From the NCBI GenBank assembly GCA_910576345.1, contig CAJTIT010000009.1, positions 1 to 64,000 on the forward strand: a stretch of 64,000 nucleotides of DNA, in the 5' to 3' direction. Under the pieces are notes generated by a model. It did no database searches. It saw only the letters and a list, made by a program, of their open reading frames with translations, and was not told the DNA's origin. Positions 1 to 8,230 of the stretch are shown one piece after another. Source of the DNA: Erysipelotrichales bacterium. GTDB lineage: Bacteria; Bacillota_I; Bacilli_A; Erysipelotrichales; Erysipelotrichaceae. The translations under genes were made by a program, and so were the position numbers. Within the stretch, counting starts at the first letter, position 1. Every line of letters starts with the position of its first letter.

Positions 1-18
1 ACTATTTGTGTCTTTCAT
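1..18 (-). CDS. Start of an unidentified gene (partial)
   Basis: An ATG whose first codon is at 18-16 reads M-K-D-T-N-S before leaving the window. It sits 7 bases after a perfect AAGGAGG ribosome site. It lies downstream of prs on the same strand but after the prs terminator, so it probably has its own promoter. Too little is visible to name it; the first residues do not match the usual start of peptidyl-tRNA hydrolase, a common neighbour of prs in Firmicutes. Confidence 0.55.
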
Positions 19-22
19 TAGA

Positions 23-90
23 CAAACCTCCTTCTTTACTTTTGTTAGCTGCCAGGCCAACTTTATTGTACAGAAGGAGGTTTGTTTTTT
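23..90 (-). promoter_or_regulatory. Hairpin that pairs the ribosome site of the edge gene
   Basis: The 13-base arms 23-35 and 72-84 are perfect complements. On the minus transcript the 3' arm contains the AAGGAGG Shine-Dalgarno of the gene starting at 18, so the upstream arm is an anti-Shine-Dalgarno. The 36-base loop holds a weaker inner hairpin. On the plus strand the same stem is followed by six T, so it could also end a plus-strand transcript, although no plus-strand gene is visible here. Confidence 0.6.
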
Positions 91-109
91 CCACAGTATA
101 ACTTCTTTT

Positions 110-130
110 ACCACATGCATAGCATGTGGT
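110..130. repeat. Short 9-bp inverted repeat
   Basis: ACCACATGC at 110-118 and its complement at 122-130 are separated by 3 bases. The repeat lies between the prs terminator and the edge gene. It could be an operator or a processing hairpin; nothing in the sequence decides between them. Confidence 0.4.
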
Positions 131-144
131 ATTCGCTTCGCAAT

Positions 145-179
145 AAAAACGGCATTGTTAAAGTAACATTGCCGTTTTT
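145..179 (-). terminator. Rho-independent terminator after prs
   Basis: AAAAACGGCATTGTTA pairs with TAACATTGCCGTTTTT. On the minus strand the stem ends in a T tract, 12 bases after the prs stop. The A tract on the other side makes it usable in both directions. Confidence 0.85.
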
Positions 180-190
180 CATTATGTATA

Positions 191-1144
191 TTATTTAAAG
201 TATTCCGCCACGATTTCACTAACCGGTTTGCTTTCTTCCATTGCTTTGATGACATCACCAAGAACATGCCCCACAGATAATACAGTCATTTCAGGATAAA
301 GCGGTGCTTTCTCATCTTGACAGATGGTATTTGTACAAATGAATCCACTGAGTTTTGCGGCTTTTAAGCGATCAATGGCAGGTCCGGACAAAACGCCATG
401 TACACAAGAAGCATATACGGCAATAGCGCCTTTTTCATACAGCATATTGATACCGGCAGTTAACGTGCCTGCGGTATCCACAATATCATCAATCATGACA
501 GCGATTTTTCCGCTGACATCACCAATCAAATTCATCGCTTCCGCAACATTTGGTTTTGGTCTTCGCTTATCAATGATTGCCAAAGGTGCATGTAGAATTT
601 CAGCGAGTTTTCTGGCACGTGTCGTTCCACCATGATCCGGAGAAACGACAACGACATCTTTCATGTTCAAATTTTTAAAGTACTCTCCAATGATACTGAT
701 CGCAGAAATGTCATCCGCAGGAATATCAAAGAAACCTTGAATTTGTGTTGCGTGCAGTTCCATTGTGATAATGCGGTTTGCGCCGGCTCTTTCCAATAGA
801 GAGGCAATCAGTTTGGAAGTGATTGGCTGTCTTGGCTTTGCCTTGCGATCTTGTCTTGCATAACCAAAGTATGGAATAACAACGGAAATATGTGCTGCAC
901 TGGCACGTTTACATGCATCAATCGCAATCAGTACTTCCATTAAATTGCTGGAAACCGGATTGCAGGTACTTTGCACAATATATACATTCTTTCCTCTGAC
1001 GCTTTCACCGAGTTCCACCATAATTTCACCGTCTGCGAAATGCTTAACTTCACAAAGCCCCAAAGGTATACCGATACGGGCAACGATTTCATTTGCCAAC
1101 CCCACGCTTGATGTTAATGCGAATACTACTGTTTTCTTTTCCAT
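191..1144 (-). CDS. prs: Ribose-phosphate pyrophosphokinase
   Basis: Makes PRPP from ribose-5-phosphate and ATP for purine, pyrimidine, histidine, tryptophan and NAD synthesis in the cytoplasm. The 317-residue length is normal for the family. Recognisable parts are the ATP-binding region (GYARQDRK), the catalytic flexible-loop histidine region, the PDHGG segment, and the PRPP-binding loop DDIVDTAGT. The reading frame extends back into glmU, but the start at 1144 (M-E-K-K-T) has an AAAGGGA ribosome site and fits family length, so it was chosen. It lies 25 bases after glmU, the conserved glmU-prs order of Firmicutes. Confidence 0.96.
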   Translation of the reverse strand: MEKKTVVFALTSSVGLANEIVARIGIPLGLCEVKHFADGEIMVELGESVRGKNVYIVQSTCNPVSSNLMEVLIAIDACKRASAAHISVVIPYFGYARQDRKAKPRQPITSKLIASLLERAGANRIITMELHATQIQGFFDIPADDISAISIIGEYFKNLNMKDVVVVSPDHGGTTRARKLAEILHAPLAIIDKRRPKPNVAEAMNLIGDVSGKIAVMIDDIVDTAGTLTAGINMLYEKGAIAVYASCVHGVLSGPAIDRLKAAKLSGFICTNTICQDEKAPLYPEMTVLSVGHVLGDVIKAMEESKPVSEIVAEYFK

Positions 1145-1169
1145 GACTTTATCCCTTTCTCTATCGTTC

Positions 1170-2525
1170 CTATTTATTCTTATATTTTGTTCCATATCCT
1201 TGTATAACGCTTTGACGTGCTCTTGCGATTCCCATATCGCCATCATCTACTGAATTGGTAATGGTAGATCCGGCAGCCAATAAAGCATTTTCCCCAATGG
1301 TAACCGGCGCAACAAGATTACAGTTACTACCAATAAAAGCGCCGTCTTTTACTGTGGTTCTGAATTTATTTTTTCCATCATAATTGACTGTGACAACTCC
1401 ACAGCCAACATTGATGTTTTTGCCAAACGTACTGTCGCCTAAATATGTTAAGTGCGCACATTTACTGCCATTTCCAAAATCGGTGTTTTTGAATTCCACA
1501 AAATTGCCAATGCGGCAGTTTTCATGTACATGTGTTTGATTGCGCAAATGACTCATAGGTCCTACTGTGCTGTGCGCATCTACTTGTGATTCCACGATTT
1601 TACTGGAATCGATGATAACATCATCACCGATGACGGCATTGCGTAAGAAACTGTTTGATAGAATTTCACAATGTGCGCCGATCTTACTGTTTCCTTGAAT
1701 CACAACATTTGGATAAATGGTTGTATCGCTTTCAATTTCCACATCTGCATCAATATAGGTATTGGATGGATCAATCAAATGGACGCCATTTTTCATATGC
1801 TGTTCGTTGATATGATTTCTCATCCATGTTTCCGCTTTTGCAAGATCACATCGATCGTTGACGCCCATCGTTTCATCCGGTTCATCGACAATCATTGCGT
1901 TGGTACTCCAGCCTTTTCGGTTAAAAATTTCAACCAGATCTGTCAAGTAATATTCTTTTTGTGCGTTGTCGTTTTTGATTTCCTTTAATCCTTCAAACAA
2001 CTGCTTGTTTTTAAATACATACAAACCTGTATTAATTTCTGTTAATGCGTATTCTTCCTTTGTGCAGTCTTTCGCTTCCACGATTTTTTTAACATGGCTG
2101 CTTTCATCCCGCACAATTCTTCCATAGCTTCCACCATGTGCAAGATTTGCGCTTATTACGGTTAGTGCATGATCTTTATTTGCATCAAATGCTTTTAAGA
2201 TCGTTTCTTTTTGGATGCATGGCCCATCCCCATTCAACACAATGGTATCACCATCCAATCCTTCCAATGCACTTGCCTGCATAACCGCATGTCCTGTACC
2301 AAGCTGCGACATTTGTGTCGCATACTGCACTTCATCTTTTAGATACTCTTTTACATCTTCTGCGCCGTGTCCAACAACAACAACAATATGGTTTACATCT
2401 GCCGCTTTTAATGCGGAAACGATATGACCAATCATTGGTTTGTTGGCAACTGGGTGCATCACTTTACATAAAGTCGATTTCATTCTGGTTCCTTTACCAG
2501 CAGCTAAAACTATCGCAGATTTCAT
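1170..2525 (-). CDS. glmU: Bifunctional GlcN-1-P acetyltransferase / GlcNAc-1-P uridyltransferase
   Basis: Makes UDP-N-acetylglucosamine for peptidoglycan and wall polymers. The N-terminal half is a nucleotidyltransferase with the L-A-A-G-K-G-T-R-M-K signature at the start. The C-terminal half is a left-handed beta-helix of hexapeptide repeats that carries the acetyltransferase site. The 451-residue length is typical. An in-frame start six codons upstream is possible, but the chosen M-K-S-A-I-V start matches the family, with GGAGG upstream. Cotranscribed with prs. The upstream 200 bases end at island 1. Confidence 0.96.
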   Translation of the reverse strand: MKSAIVLAAGKGTRMKSTLCKVMHPVANKPMIGHIVSALKAADVNHIVVVVGHGAEDVKEYLKDEVQYATQMSQLGTGHAVMQASALEGLDGDTIVLNGDGPCIQKETILKAFDANKDHALTVISANLAHGGSYGRIVRDESSHVKKIVEAKDCTKEEYALTEINTGLYVFKNKQLFEGLKEIKNDNAQKEYYLTDLVEIFNRKGWSTNAMIVDEPDETMGVNDRCDLAKAETWMRNHINEQHMKNGVHLIDPSNTYIDADVEIESDTTIYPNVVIQGNSKIGAHCEILSNSFLRNAVIGDDVIIDSSKIVESQVDAHSTVGPMSHLRNQTHVHENCRIGNFVEFKNTDFGNGSKCAHLTYLGDSTFGKNINVGCGVVTVNYDGKNKFRTTVKDGAFIGSNCNLVAPVTIGENALLAAGSTITNSVDDGDMGIARARQSVIQGYGTKYKNK

Positions 2526-2735
2526 AGAAAAAAATACCTCCATCTATATTTTATCAAAAAATCATCATAATAAAAAGGTTTAGTTTAATATCATTATCTG
2601 TGAAATGCATATTTTATGCTTTTTTAGTTTCTTTCACCGCTTCATTTATCTTATACATTCACAAAATATTATTGGATCCTATCAATGAGTAAACATTTTT
2701 ATTTCATTAACCTTCTTGCATATCAAACACATCTG

Positions 2736-4436
2736 CTAATTACATCGTATACATACGTAAGTAGGTAGTGAAGCCTCAGAAATGGAGTTTTCTGAGGCTT
2801 CAGCTTTTTTTAGCGTTTCTAAAGCCCCCGTAACGCCCTTTGCTACCATAAAGCTCCATTTATGCGGCAGCATCTTCAAATAAACTTCTATGTGGTTTTT
2901 ATCGTTGATTACCATTTTGTCGAGTATCTGGGTATAGTATTCGTCCTCGTACTGGATACCGTTAATCAGCTCGTCAATGGCGTTTTTTATATCCGCCATC
3001 AATTCCTGCTGTTTGAGTATCATTGTCTGTTGTTGCTCAATTCCCTCCACCATAGACTTTAGCTTTTCAATATACTCGTCATACTTGGCTCTTAGGGCAG
3101 TAAACTCGGTTTTGTCTATGTCGCCGCTTGTGTAAAGGTCTATAAGACCTGTACGCTTTTTCTTGGCTTCTTCGATTTTCTCCGATAAGGCACTCGTGCT
3201 TGTTCCTGTTAAGTCTATCCGCATAACAGCGTCAATCGTCTTGGTGAGATTATCGACAACTTTCTGGCGGTTGATTTTCAGTTCCCTGCAAACAAGGTAC
3301 AATAAATAAATCGCATCCTCATTGCGGATACTCTCGCCAGAACAGCCCACTTGATTACCCGCCTTGTCGATGTGCGGTCTGCCGTGGTTTGCCGCTTCAT
3401 AGCAACGCCACGCCTTGTATCTGCTTCCGTCTTTGCGGGTCTTATATCGGGCGACATAGCTTGCTCCGCATCTGCCGCATTTGATTTTCCCAGAGAACGG
3501 ATAGCGGTTGCTGTGTTTTGCCTTACCCTCCTGCGAAAGTGATTTTGCATCCAGAATGCGGTTTGCCTTATCGAAAAGATCACGGGAGATAATCGGCTCG
3601 TGGTGGTCTTTGAGAATGACAAATTCCTCTTGTCCTCGGTTGTATTTCTTTTCGTGAGACAGGAAGTCTGGCGTATAGGTTTTCTTCTGTACTAAATCGC
3701 CGCAGTATTTTTCGTTGCGGATAACACGGAGAATAACCGTATTCTGCCATTCTTTGACACGCATAGGCTCGATGCCTTTCTCCCGAAGCTCACGGGCGAT
3801 AACATGAGTACCTTTTCCTTCGTCCACAAACTTGTGGAAAATAAGGCGGACAATTTTCGCTCCCTCCTCATTGATAGTCATTTTCCCGTCCTTTACATCG
3901 TCGCCGAGCATACTGCGTCCGAACACAACGCCTTGCTCCATCTGGCGTTTCTGCCCCCATTTCACACGCTCGGAAGTCTTGCGGCTTTCCTCCTGTGCTA
4001 TAGAGGACATAATGGCAAGGCGAAGCTCCGCATCGCCGTCCAAGGTGTTGATGTTGTCGTTCAGAAAGATAACGCCGACACCGTGCTTTTTGAGGTCACG
4101 GGTATAGAATATACTATCAAGGGTATTTCTTGCAAAACGGGAAATCTCCTTTGTAATAATCAAATCAAAATCGCCGTTTTTTGCACACTCAATCATGCGG
4201 TTAAATTCTTTTCGCTTTTTCGTGTTCGTTCCAGAAATGCCCTCATCGGCAAATATGGCATAAAGCTCCCAATCGGGATTACGCTCAATATACTGGCGGA
4301 AATATCGCTGTTGGCTTTCAAAAGAATTGGCTTGGTCTTCATTGTCCGTGGAAACACGGCAATAGGCGGCAACTTTCTTTTTCGTTTCCTGCATTTTTCT
4401 CTCTTGGTTTAAGAGTTCGTATTGTAATGTTGGCAT
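2736..4436 (-). CDS. Large serine recombinase (TnpX/TndX-like)
   Basis: Site-specific recombinase likely to excise and integrate island 1. Residues 20-160 form the resolvase catalytic domain, with the nucleophile serine in the A-Y-C-R-V-S-T motif. A recombinase DNA-binding domain follows, then a zinc ribbon (C-G-R-C-G), then a coiled coil. The 566 residues suit the family. AAAGGAGAGG four bases before the ATG supports the start. The last codons lie at the extreme left edge of the island, so the C terminus may overlap the attachment site. The frame is intact. Confidence 0.93.
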   Translation of the reverse strand: MPTLQYELLNQERKMQETKKKVAAYCRVSTDNEDQANSFESQQRYFRQYIERNPDWELYAIFADEGISGTNTKKRKEFNRMIECAKNGDFDLIITKEISRFARNTLDSIFYTRDLKKHGVGVIFLNDNINTLDGDAELRLAIMSSIAQEESRKTSERVKWGQKRQMEQGVVFGRSMLGDDVKDGKMTINEEGAKIVRLIFHKFVDEGKGTHVIARELREKGIEPMRVKEWQNTVILRVIRNEKYCGDLVQKKTYTPDFLSHEKKYNRGQEEFVILKDHHEPIISRDLFDKANRILDAKSLSQEGKAKHSNRYPFSGKIKCGRCGASYVARYKTRKDGSRYKAWRCYEAANHGRPHIDKAGNQVGCSGESIRNEDAIYLLYLVCRELKINRQKVVDNLTKTIDAVMRIDLTGTSTSALSEKIEEAKKKRTGLIDLYTSGDIDKTEFTALRAKYDEYIEKLKSMVEGIEQQQTMILKQQELMADIKNAIDELINGIQYEDEYYTQILDKMVINDKNHIEVYLKMLPHKWSFMVAKGVTGALETLKKAEASENSISEASLPTYVCIRCN

Positions 4437-4553
4437 AAAACCTCTCCTTTCCCGACAATGACTTGCCGTAGTTTAAGTATAATGAATGCTTGCTTGTGTG
4501 TCGAATGTGCAAATTTTGAAATCGCACATTTCTATATGTTAAGAGCCAAGCGG

Positions 4554-4754
4554 TTAGGCTTGGCTGCGGTTTTTCTGACTGTATTGCTTTTCTATTTCCT
4601 CGATACAGCGGCTATATTGCGAATGGGTCAAAAGCTCCCGTTTTTCCAAAGAAGCAAGTATTGACTTTTGAAGATGCAGATAAAACGCTGTGCATTCCTG
4701 TTCAGTAATTTGCGGAGCAGGCTCTCCGACATAGATAAACTCACGACATTTCAA
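4554..4754 (-). CDS. Small conserved element protein next to the recombinase
   Basis: A 66-residue protein with a helical, SHOCT-like C-terminal half (L-E-K-R-E-L-L-T...). Small genes of this type are common immediately upstream of large serine recombinases in gut Firmicutes elements. It begins three bases after the stop of the 53-residue gene upstream, so the two are likely cotranscribed and translationally coupled. No function is assigned; a directionality factor is possible but not shown by the sequence. Confidence 0.65.
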   Translation of the reverse strand: MKCREFIYVGEPAPQITEQECTAFYLHLQKSILASLEKRELLTHSQYSRCIEEIEKQYSQKNRSQA

Positions 4755-4757
4755 TCA

Positions 4758-4919
4758 TCAACACCACCTCGCTATACTGTATTCACAAGGGGTTGTACAG
4801 TATAACAAGAGTGTTCGTCCTTTTTGAAAAGCCGATTTAATATCTTGTTTGCAGCCAATAACGGTATTTAATACAGAGAAATATATATCGCTGTATTTTA
4901 GCTTTAAAGTCCTTTCCAT
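4758..4919 (-). CDS. Small cysteine-containing element protein
   Basis: A 53-codon frame beginning M-E-R-T-L-K-L-K and ending A-R-W-C. It has four cysteines and a GGAGAAAG ribosome site just before the ATG. It is followed three bases later by the 66-residue gene, giving an apparent three-gene run into the recombinase. The family is not recognised. The tight spacing, ribosome site and lack of any competing frame support it as real. Confidence 0.5.
   Translation of the reverse strand: MERTLKLKYSDIYFSVLNTVIGCKQDIKSAFQKGRTLLLYCTTPCEYSIARWC
4773..4804. repeat. 9-bp inverted repeat in the small gene
   Basis: TATACTGTA (4773-4781) and TACAGTATA (4796-4804) are perfect complements 14 bases apart. 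They lie within the 3' part of the 53-residue gene, just before the next ribosome site. The repeat could be an operator or hairpin controlling the recombinase-side genes, or chance. Confidence 0.35.
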
Positions 4920-5434
4920 TTGTCTTTCTCCTATCTGAATTTAAGCAGTGTTTTTACTGCTTATGTAGAAGCCGGATATAAGGGAATAAAGCATAAAATA
5001 GAACTCGTTTCCATAGATCCGCTTTACATCTGGCTTAATATGATAGGAGTATTTTTATTTGTACACACTAATGAAGTTAGTGGTGCACTTACGAAAAATT
5101 CATCAAACGGCTGGCAGCGTACCAGCTCCACGGGAATCTCACCCTCACATGGTTCTCATGCGACCGCCCCCATTGCCTGCGACGGCTTCACGACTGAAAT
5201 ATCGCTTTTCACGCTCGGACTGTGGCTGGACGGGAGTATCATTGTCCCTATTGCCTGTCGTCGCCATATCGGGAGCCGCCCGATACTGATAGCCAACTGT
5301 ATCTCGCTCCTTGCCGGATAATTGGTTCGGCATATCGTGGCGCAGCTGCTAATGTGGCTCATGCTTTCGCAATAGCAATAGGAATATGGTATTCAGTTGT
5401 CAAAGAGCGTAATCGTTCACCGTAAAACGGATAA
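4920..5434. other. No supported gene
   Basis: Several overlapping frames on both strands can be read here, but none has a ribosome site, a recognisable family or a plausible neighbour. A short hairpin, GCAGT...ACTGC, lies at 4944-4959. The stretch sits between the sigma-like gene terminator and the small recombinase-side genes and may hold the promoter of the latter. Confidence 0.4.
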
Positions 5435-5461
5435 AGGGCAGAGAAAATTTATCTCTGCCCT
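5435..5461 (-). terminator. Terminator after the sigma-like gene
   Basis: AGGGCAGAGA pairs with TCTCTGCCCT around a 7-base loop, 30 bases after the sigma-like stop codon. The T tract on the minus strand is short (TTTATCC), so termination may be partial and allow readthrough toward the recombinase genes. Confidence 0.6.
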
Positions 5462-5490
5462 CATCCTCACTCAAAGGGATTTTTTCAACC

Positions 5491-5964
5491 CTATTTGGAA
5501 AGAATTTTTCTTATTTTTTCTATCGCCGCAGAAATCGAACTTACAACAGCCGAAGAGGAACATCCCTCTATTTCTGCAATTCGCTTATAGGTCAATCCTT
5601 GGAAATAGTACAGTTTCAACCGCTTTTGCTGCGTTTCGGTCAGCATTGCAATCGCCTGATGTAATTCTTCATATTCGATGCCGCGCAGAACAACTTCCTC
5701 AATCGATTCATTTTTGACACAAGCGTGCCTGTTCAGTGATTGCTCCGTTTGCTCAAAGTGTTCAATATGCCTGTCCCACTCGTTAAGAATCGAGAGATCG
5801 TCCAATTCAAAGCGGTTAAGCATATCAAATAAGTCCTTTTGTATTTCCATCTCATGTCGCACGCCTTGTCCGTCTTTGAACGACAGATAATATCTGCCGT
5901 CATTCTCGCAAATGGTGTACGGGTTGTACTTGTCTTTTCTTCTTTTCGGATGATACCCGATCAT
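5491..5964 (-). CDS. Sigma-70-like regulator of the island
   Basis: A 157-residue protein. The N-terminal half is not recognised. The C-terminal 60 residues form a sigma region-4 helix-turn-helix (T-E-T-Q-Q-K-R-L-K-L-Y-Y then L-T-Y-K-R-I-A-E-I-E-G-C-S), the layout of Tn916 Orf7-type regulators of element transfer or excision. Region 2 is absent, so it is not a full sigma factor by itself. Its ribosome site lies inside a 21-bp stem (5973-6024). A related gene stands in island 2 at 54,804-55,229 behind a similar leader. Confidence 0.8.
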   Translation of the reverse strand: MIGYHPKRRKDKYNPYTICENDGRYYLSFKDGQGVRHEMEIQKDLFDMLNRFELDDLSILNEWDRHIEHFEQTEQSLNRHACVKNESIEEVVLRGIEYEELHQAIAMLTETQQKRLKLYYFQGLTYKRIAEIEGCSSSAVVSSISAAIEKIRKILSK

Positions 5965-5972
5965 TGTTTTTT

Positions 5973-6024
5973 CCTCCGATCAATCTGAATTTTGAAAATC
6001 GAAAAAATTCAGATTGATCGGAGG
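5973..6024 (-). promoter_or_regulatory. 21-bp palindrome covering the ribosome site of the sigma-like gene
   Basis: Arms 5973-5993 and 6004-6024 are perfect complements around a 10-base loop. In the minus transcript the 3' arm ends in GGAGG, the ribosome site eight bases before the ATG at 5964. As RNA the stem would bury the site completely; as DNA it could be an operator. There is no T tract on the transcript side, so it is not a terminator. Confidence 0.7.
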
Positions 6025-6054
6025 AGAACGACAACCTGGGGCAAACACAAAAAC

Positions 6055-6090
6055 GCACTTGAATAACGACAAAAGCCGCTTTACAAGTGC
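6055..6090 (-). terminator. Attenuator-like hairpin in the sigma leader
   Basis: GCACTTG and CAAGTGC close a 22-base loop. On the minus strand the stem is followed by GTTTTTGTGTTT. It lies about 90 bases before the sigma-like start, so it would stop transcription before the gene. Island 2 has a hairpin with T tract in the equivalent place (55,394-55,427). Confidence 0.5.
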
Positions 6091-6260
6091 ATTTAATTCA
6101 TTATTTTTATGGCATAACAGTTCATTGCATAAGCCGCAGTACCCCTGTGTAGGGCATATGCTTTTTTTTAATTGACTACCCGCAAGGATAATATCTATAT
6201 CATAGATTCATATTCGCTGCTTATGACAAGCAGCGAAACGCTGAAAGAAGTCCAGCACAT

Positions 6261-6352
6261 AAAAAATCTCTCCAATCCAAAAACTCGGATTTGGAGGGAT
6301 GAGCGCATAAGGAAACTGCCCTGACAAACCTCGTTTTTTTATTTGGCAGGGC
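6261..6352 (-). ncRNA. Structured leader element, copy 1
   Basis: Two hairpins lie upstream of the sigma-like gene on its strand. Hairpin A pairs 6318-6323 with 6347-6352 and has an AAATAAAAAAACG loop on the minus strand. Hairpin B pairs 6270-6278 with 6287-6296 and is followed by a T6 run and ATGT, like a terminator. Island 2 has the same two-hairpin arrangement at 55,601-55,704, with the same loop and T-run sequences but compensating stem changes. No coding frame fits the segment in both copies. Confidence 0.55.
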
Positions 6353-6468
6353 TGACACCTGTTATTTAGTTCATAGATTTGCGAACTGTCATTCCACTTA
6401 TAATTGAATTGTCGTGCATTATAAACATGGCTCAAATCAGTATAGTTATATATGGAGGTGGACTGTAA

Positions 6469-6567
6469 GTGCATAACGAAACTGAAAAGCTCGGTTGTAT
6501 CATTAAGGCTTTCACAGTCGTCAAGGCAACTGCTAAAGCCTTAATTGATACCGCACCCGAAAAGTAG
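6469..6567 (+). CDS. Possible 32-residue peptide
   Basis: A GTG start 8 bases after GGAGGTGG reads V-H-N-E-T-E-K-L-G and ends D-T-A-P-E-K. It is followed directly by a small terminator hairpin (AGCC GCAA GGCT then TTTTT) that the IS has split. The ribosome site plus terminator suggest a real short transcript unit. The peptide belongs to no family that can be named here. An overlapping ATG frame (M-E-V-D-C-K-C...) is a less likely alternative. Confidence 0.4.
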   Translation: MHNETEKLGCIIKAFTVVKATAKALIDTAPEK

Positions 6568-6576
6568 CCGCAAGGC
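6567..6576. repeat. IS target-site duplication, left
   Basis: GCCGCAAGGC, identical to 8190-8199. Without the IS the two copies collapse into the stem and GCAA loop of a terminator that would end the 32-residue peptide transcript. Confidence 0.85.
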
Positions 6577-8189
6577 CAATGTCATTAAGATAAAAAGATA
6601 TAAATAAAAGAAGGTAAATCAAAATAAGAATTACCTTCTATTCATTAGGTGAAAGCATTATGAAAACTGTAGTTCAAAACTACAAGAATTTATATTATAA
6701 TAGACATGTTAATCGAATCGATAGTTAAAACAAACAACACCTTTTGGTTTAAGAGGTCGAGTATTACTTCTATTTGGTCGTATAGGTAATATCTCTTTAG
6801 CTATCAGCGATTCAACATTGAGCGGTACTCCGCTCTTTTTTCTTAGAAACGCTCTTATTATATGGAAAGCTCGCGTAAAATTAACTTGATATAGATATCT
6901 TGTACTCTTTTTCTTGATCTTAATCTTTTGAATGATGCGTTGAGAGAAATTATAGAGAAGGATACGGGCGTATATTTCCTGCTTGATCAACTCTCGTTTT
7001 TTACTGTGTAAAGCGCTCAATCCTATGGCATATTTTAATTCTCTAAATGAAGTTTCAATACCCCATCGTTTATGATAGAGTTCCTTGATTTCCTCCATTG
7101 TAAATTCATTTCTGTCAAGATTGGTAATAATACATTCATAAGTATCGTCTGTAATTTTAAACCTTACAATTCTTGTATGAAATTCATAAGGTATATCTTT
7201 GTTTTCGTCAAAGTAATCAAAACGCTGATTCCTAGGCATGTATTTATAAATTTCAGGATGTTTTTTTATTTCATTTGTACATTTTCTTGTAAACAGACGA
7301 GAGACATCAATATCAAATTCATTATTAGGTAATGAACCAAAACTTTTCATAATACTCGTTTTTGAATGTATATCTTTTACACGAATCAAATATTTATTTT
7401 CAGAGTGACTTACATGTTCAACTCCATTGAAGGATTCGTAACCTCTATCCGCAATAAATATAGCTTTATTTCCTTTATATTGATCTACAAGTTGAACAAA
7501 AGCACCGTTTTCATCGAAATTAGCTTGACCTTGAATAACTAAATCATCATAAGTACATTCTAATAAATCATAGGAAGCATTAAGATGAAAAGCTGAAAAA
7601 GTTTTGTCTGAATTATTGATTTTTTGTAGAGTTTTCTTCATCCGCAAATGAATTGTCAATAGGAAGTACTGTACCATCAATCGCTAATAAACGATACCCT
7701 TTCAATGTTTTAGTGACAAGAGATTTTTGATTAAAAGTATCAAAAATAGTTTTGAAAGCATCATGTTTGATTTTACTTCTGGCTTGGACAAAAGCAGAAG
7801 AAGTAGGAGTGAAAGAAGAATAATCATTTAATTTCAATAATTCATCTTTCAATGATCCGGCTTCCATGCATATAACATTTTTAATAACAGTTTCAAAAGA
7901 AAGCTTTCTGTTTCTGGTGAAATCAGATTTAGGATTCACAGAGAAAAGCGATGGTGAATTTGGAACAACAGAAATCACATGATTTAAAATATTACGTAAA
8001 TGTTTAGACTTGTTCATAGATAATACCTCCAAAAATCTATATCTATAAACAATTGGCTAATTATTCATTTAGCAGTAATGAATAATTAGCCACACACCTT
8101 TTAATATATGTCAAGAAAAATATAAAAAAAGAAGGGCCAATTTTTCTTTGACTCCTTCTGTGTCATTTTACCTTAACTTAATGACATTG
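6577..8189 (-). mobile_element. IS4-family insertion sequence, complete copy
   Basis: A 1,613-bp element. Its ends begin CAATGTCATTAAG and are inverted repeats of each other for at least 13 bases, continuing with one mismatch. It is flanked by 10-bp direct repeats GCCGCAAGGC, which fits IS4-family target duplication. It contains one transposase reading region on the minus strand, split by a one-base shift in an A6 tract. Confidence 0.9.
6709..8017 (-). pseudogene. IS4-family DDE transposase, frame-shifted
   Basis: The upstream part runs from the ATG at 8017 (GGAGGT ribosome site) through the first catalytic aspartate motif L-L-A-I-D-G-T. It then hits a stop just after an A6 run (7620-7625 on the plus strand). 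The downstream part continues in another frame from K-I-N-N-S-D through the second motif F-I-A-D-R-G-Y and the Y...R...E motif (H-K-R-W-G-I-E-T-S-F-R-E-L-K). Removing one A restores a single 435-residue frame. Either the gene is dead or slippage on the A run makes the full enzyme. Confidence 0.85.
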
Positions 8190-8199
8190 GCCGCAAGGC
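8190..8199. repeat. IS target-site duplication, right
   Basis: GCCGCAAGGC, identical to 6567-6576. It is followed by TGCTTTTTCTTT, the T tract of the interrupted terminator. Confidence 0.85.
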
Positions 8200-8230
8200 T
8201 GCTTTTTCTTTATATAAAAGCAGCGATATT

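Noticed and set aside
23-90. Ordinary terminator only
   Set aside because: The T tract is on the plus strand, where no gene ends; the minus-strand ribosome-site pairing is the more specific reading, so both are mentioned but it is not listed as a terminator.
2700-2760. Possible attachment site matching the 21.5-kb end
   Set aside because: Only short shared strings such as CATATC and GATGT were found; not enough to define a core.
4920-5425. Overlapping frames of 60-133 residues on both strands
   Set aside because: No ribosome site, no recognisable family, and strong mutual overlap; kept as no supported gene.
6208-6474. 88-residue minus frame over the leader element
   Set aside because: It lies over two conserved hairpins, has no family or ribosome site, and the island 2 copy has no equivalent frame.
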